DNA from: Methanoregulaceae archaeon
GTDB lineage: Archaea; Halobacteriota; Methanomicrobia; Methanomicrobiales; Methanospirillaceae
Length of the DNA stretch: 7,047 bases
NCBI GenBank assembly: GCA_028679325.1
Contig: JAJRBS010000176.1
Location: 1-7,047 of the forward strand
Direction: 5' to 3'
Both the position numbers and the translations under genes were made by a program. Below the pieces are notes generated by a model. The model was not told the DNA's origin, made no database searches, and saw only the letters and a list, made by a program, of their open reading frames with translations. Position 1 is the stretch's first letter. Each line of letters begins with the position of its first letter. Positions 5,233 through 7,047 of the stretch are shown in pieces.

Positions 5233-6069
5233 GTGGCAGGGATAAATGTATCTGACATGACAGCCAAGCGCCACGATCTCGCCAGCAAGCTGCAGGGAGA
5301 GTCACTTGTCCGGAAAGGGCTTCTCCGGCGGTACGATGGTCAGCCGCATATCCGGCTCCTCCCTGAACTGAACGTGGTCAAGATCGGCGGCCATGGGATC
5401 GTCGATTACGGGAAGGAGGTCGTCCTCCCCCTGATGGAGGAGATCGGGGAGCTCTCGAAGAGCTACCGCATGCTGGTGGTAACGGGTGGAGGGGTCAGGG
5501 TCCGTCACATCCTTGATATCGGCCTTGACCTCGGAATGCCGACCGGGGTGCTGGCAGAGCTTGCAGGAAAGATCAGCGAGCAGAACGCGATCATGGTCTC
5601 GCTCCTCCTCTCGAAATATCACGGCGTAAGGATTCATACCGCCGATCTGCTGGAATTACCGATGCTCCTTGACCTGGGGGTTCTTCCTGTCATCCAGGGG
5701 ACTCCGCCGTATGGACTGTTCGAACAGCCCCCGGAAATTGGATCCATCCCCCCGAACCGGACCGATACCGGTGCCTTCCTTGCCGCTGAGGTGCTGGGGG
5801 CAAAGAACCTGATCCTGGTGAAGAACGTTGACGGGCTCTATACTGAAAATCCTACCACTCATCCCGGTGCAAAATTCATCCATGATATATCGGCCCGGGA
5901 ACTCCTCGACCTCGACCTCGAGGACATGGTCCTCGAGAAGAAGACCGTCGAACTTCTCCCGAATTCCCGGAGCCTGGATGCCATAAAGATAGTGAATGGC
6001 CACACCCGCGGCACCATTGAGAAGGCTCTGAGAGGCGAACAGGTCGGCACGATCATCCGGGCGAAATAG
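5233..6069 (+). CDS. Molybdenum storage protein-like (MosA/MosB family), amino-acid-kinase fold
   Basis: This encodes 278 residues from a GTG; ATG at 5257 (residue 9) is an alternative start, and neither has a Shine-Dalgarno site. The amino-acid-kinase fold shows as VVKIGG at 48-53 (phosphate loop), VTGGGVRVRH at 83-92, SEQN at 115-118, IPPNRTDTGAF at 172-182, KNVDGLYTENP at 197-207 and GEQVGTII at 268-275. From memory, Azotobacter MosA and MosB share IRLLP-x-L-x-VVKIGG, the G-x-R-x-RH segment, PPY, IPP-x-R-x-D-x-G and the GE-x-VGT-x-I ending, a much closer match than UMP kinase PyrH. MoSto packs polyoxomolybdate or tungstate clusters in an ATP-dependent cage. Only one subunit gene is seen, so a homo-oligomer is likely. 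The His-rich stretch after PPY that I recall in MosA is GLFEQ here, so cluster binding may differ. The MOT1-type transporter 53 bp downstream supports a molybdate or tungstate role. Confidence 0.85.
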   Translation: MAGINVSDMTAKRHDLASKLQGESLVRKGLLRRYDGQPHIRLLPELNVVKIGGHGIVDYGKEVVLPLMEEIGELSKSYRMLVVTGGGVRVRHILDIGLDLGMPTGVLAELAGKISEQNAIMVSLLLSKYHGVRIHTADLLELPMLLDLGVLPVIQGTPPYGLFEQPPEIGSIPPNRTDTGAFLAAEVLGAKNLILVKNVDGLYTENPTTHPGAKFIHDISARELLDLDLEDMVLEKKTVELLPNSRSLDAIKIVNGHTRGTIEKALRGEQVGTIIRAK

Positions 6070-6111
6070 TAAAAGATCCCCGAAACAGGGACTCCCCGGG
6101 AAGAAAAGAAA

Positions 6112-6117
6112 GAGGTG
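6112..6117 (+). promoter_or_regulatory. Strong Shine-Dalgarno site before an ACG codon (transporter start)
   Basis: GAGGTG ends 5 nt before ACG at 6123-6125, which is in frame with the transporter. It is the same core as the site of the 68-residue gene. It decides the transporter start, because no ATG, GTG or TTG occurs in this frame between the previous stop codon and the first membrane segment. Confidence 0.65.
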
Positions 6118-6122
6118 GATAC

Positions 6123-7047
6123 ACGGAGCAGGAGTCGAAGACCGCAGCCAGAAGCGATCCCATTCCTCTGAAGTTCAACCTCTCCGAGCTTGCCGGCAGT
6201 TTCGGGGACTACGGGACCATCATCCCCCTTGTCCTGGCCATGGCCGTCGCATCAGACCTCGATATCAGCTACATCTTCCTCTTCTTCGGTATCTGGTTTG
6301 TCATCACCGGGCTCTATTACCGCCTTCCGATACCGATTGAACCTATGAAGGCGGTTGCGGTCATCGTGATTGCCGGAGGATTTACCGCCGGGGAGATCGC
6401 AGCTTCCGGCCTTATCCTCGGCGTCATCTTTCTTGTGCTGGGGTTTGGAACGATTATGGCTGTCCTTGACCGGTGGATCCCGCGGAGCGTTGTCCGGGGG
6501 ATACAGCTCGGCCTTGCCCTTCTCCTCTTCCGATCATCGGCAACCTTCCTCATTGGCGATCCGGCTTTCTTCATCATTGGAGTGGTCATCATCGTTGCTT
6601 TCTTCTTCCTGGCCCGAAGGCTCTCGATCCCTGATATGGCCGCCCTGATCGTCATCGCCCTTGCCGCGGTTATCGGGATCGTGCAGTTCGGCTTTCCCAG
6701 TCTTCATCTCATCGGACCGCCTCACCTCGTCATTCCCGGTTTAAACGACTATGGTGTTGCTCTTACCGACCTCGTCGCACCCCAGTTCGGCCTTACCATC
6801 GCAAACGCCATTCTGGCGACAGCACTCCTGTCGCTCGATCTCTTCAACCGGGAGACTCCCCCAAAAGATCTCTCAAAGACCATAGGGCTCATGAACCTGA
6901 CGTCGGTGCCTTTCGGAGGGATCCCGATGTGTCACGGTGCCGGGGGTTATGCAGCCCAGTACCGTTTCGGGGCAAGAACCGGAGGTGCAAACATCATTGC
7001 AGGAGCGATCTTCGTGGTCTTTGCTCTTTTCTTTGCCAGCCCTGAAA
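6123..7047 (+). CDS. MOT1-family molybdate/sulfate transporter (partial, runs off window)
   Basis: This membrane permease has 308 residues visible and is open at the right edge. Family motifs are ELAGSFGDYGTIIPLVLAM at 22-40, LPIPIEPMKAVAV at 68-80 and a second-repeat block at 219-287. That block contains APQFGLTIANAILATALLSL, DLFNRE, GLMNL, PFGGIPMCHGAGGYAAQYRF and GARTGG, the usual internal duplication of this family (MFS_MOT1 type). Hydrophobic segments lie near 29-44, 49-66, 76-86, 93-114, 126-142, 147-164, 171-190, 222-240 and 290-304. The expected substrate is molybdate; sulfate or tungstate cannot be excluded. The family QPMK reads EPMK here. There is no standard start codon: I place the start at ACG 6123 because of the ribosome site just upstream. 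An internal ATG at 6240 would remove part of the first membrane segment and its conserved motif. The 53-bp gap suggests one transcript with the storage gene. Confidence 0.85.

Noticed and set aside
5233..6069. Annotation of the kinase-fold gene as uridylate kinase (PyrH).
   Set aside because: The IPP-x-R-x-D-x-G and GE-x-VGT-x-I motifs and the MOT1 neighbour fit the MoSto family better than UMP kinase.
6074..6101. GC-rich short inverted repeats between the storage gene and the transporter as a terminator.
   Set aside because: The stems are only about 4 bp and no T tract follows, so they do not support termination between the two genes.
6115..6171. GTG start at 6115 leading into the transporter by a frameshift.
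   Set aside because: That frame stops at TGA 6169-6171 after 18 codons, with no evident slippery site, and the GTG is itself part of the Shine-Dalgarno match. ACG at 6123 needs no frameshift.

Overview
The window most likely comes from a methanogenic euryarchaeon, probably of the Methanomicrobiales. The evidence is an archaeal ATP-dependent DNA ligase, a DUF2117-like protein of a family I know from methanogens, a small archaeal-looking orphan protein, archaeal-style GAGGTG(A) Shine-Dalgarno sites and AT-rich TATA-like elements, with moderately high GC. The genus is an inference, and no rRNA or other marker is present.

Layout. At the left edge, 3-167 (+) is the tail of an unidentified gene. 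Its stop overlaps the start of the DUF2117-like gene (164-1192, +) in an ATGA junction. A minus-strand block follows, read right to left: a 115-residue winged-helix-like protein (4133-3786), a WalJ/YycJ-type metallo-beta-lactamase-fold hydrolase (3692-2904) and ATP-dependent DNA ligase (2834-1203). The block looks like a small DNA-metabolism cluster, and the ligase converges on the DUF2117-like gene with only 10 bp between stops. To its right, across a 281-bp divergent intergenic region, is a zinc-type HIT-family nucleotide hydrolase (4415-4816, +). It converges on a 68-residue orphan gene (5126-4920, -) over a spacer that holds a long imperfect stem-loop and T tracts pointing outward in both directions.

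The right third is the most distinctive part. A molybdenum-storage-protein-like amino-acid-kinase-fold gene (5233-6069, +) is followed after 53 bp by a MOT1-family molybdate/sulfate transporter that runs off the window (6123 onward). Together they look like an uptake-plus-storage unit for molybdate or tungstate, which a methanogen would need for formylmethanofuran dehydrogenase and, if present, formate dehydrogenase. An 18-bp perfect palindrome lies on the presumed promoter of this unit and suggests an operator. The transporter has no ATG, GTG or TTG at its expected start. Instead an ACG codon sits 5 nt after a strong GAGGTG site.

No rRNA, tRNA, CRISPR array, insertion sequence or phage gene was recognised.
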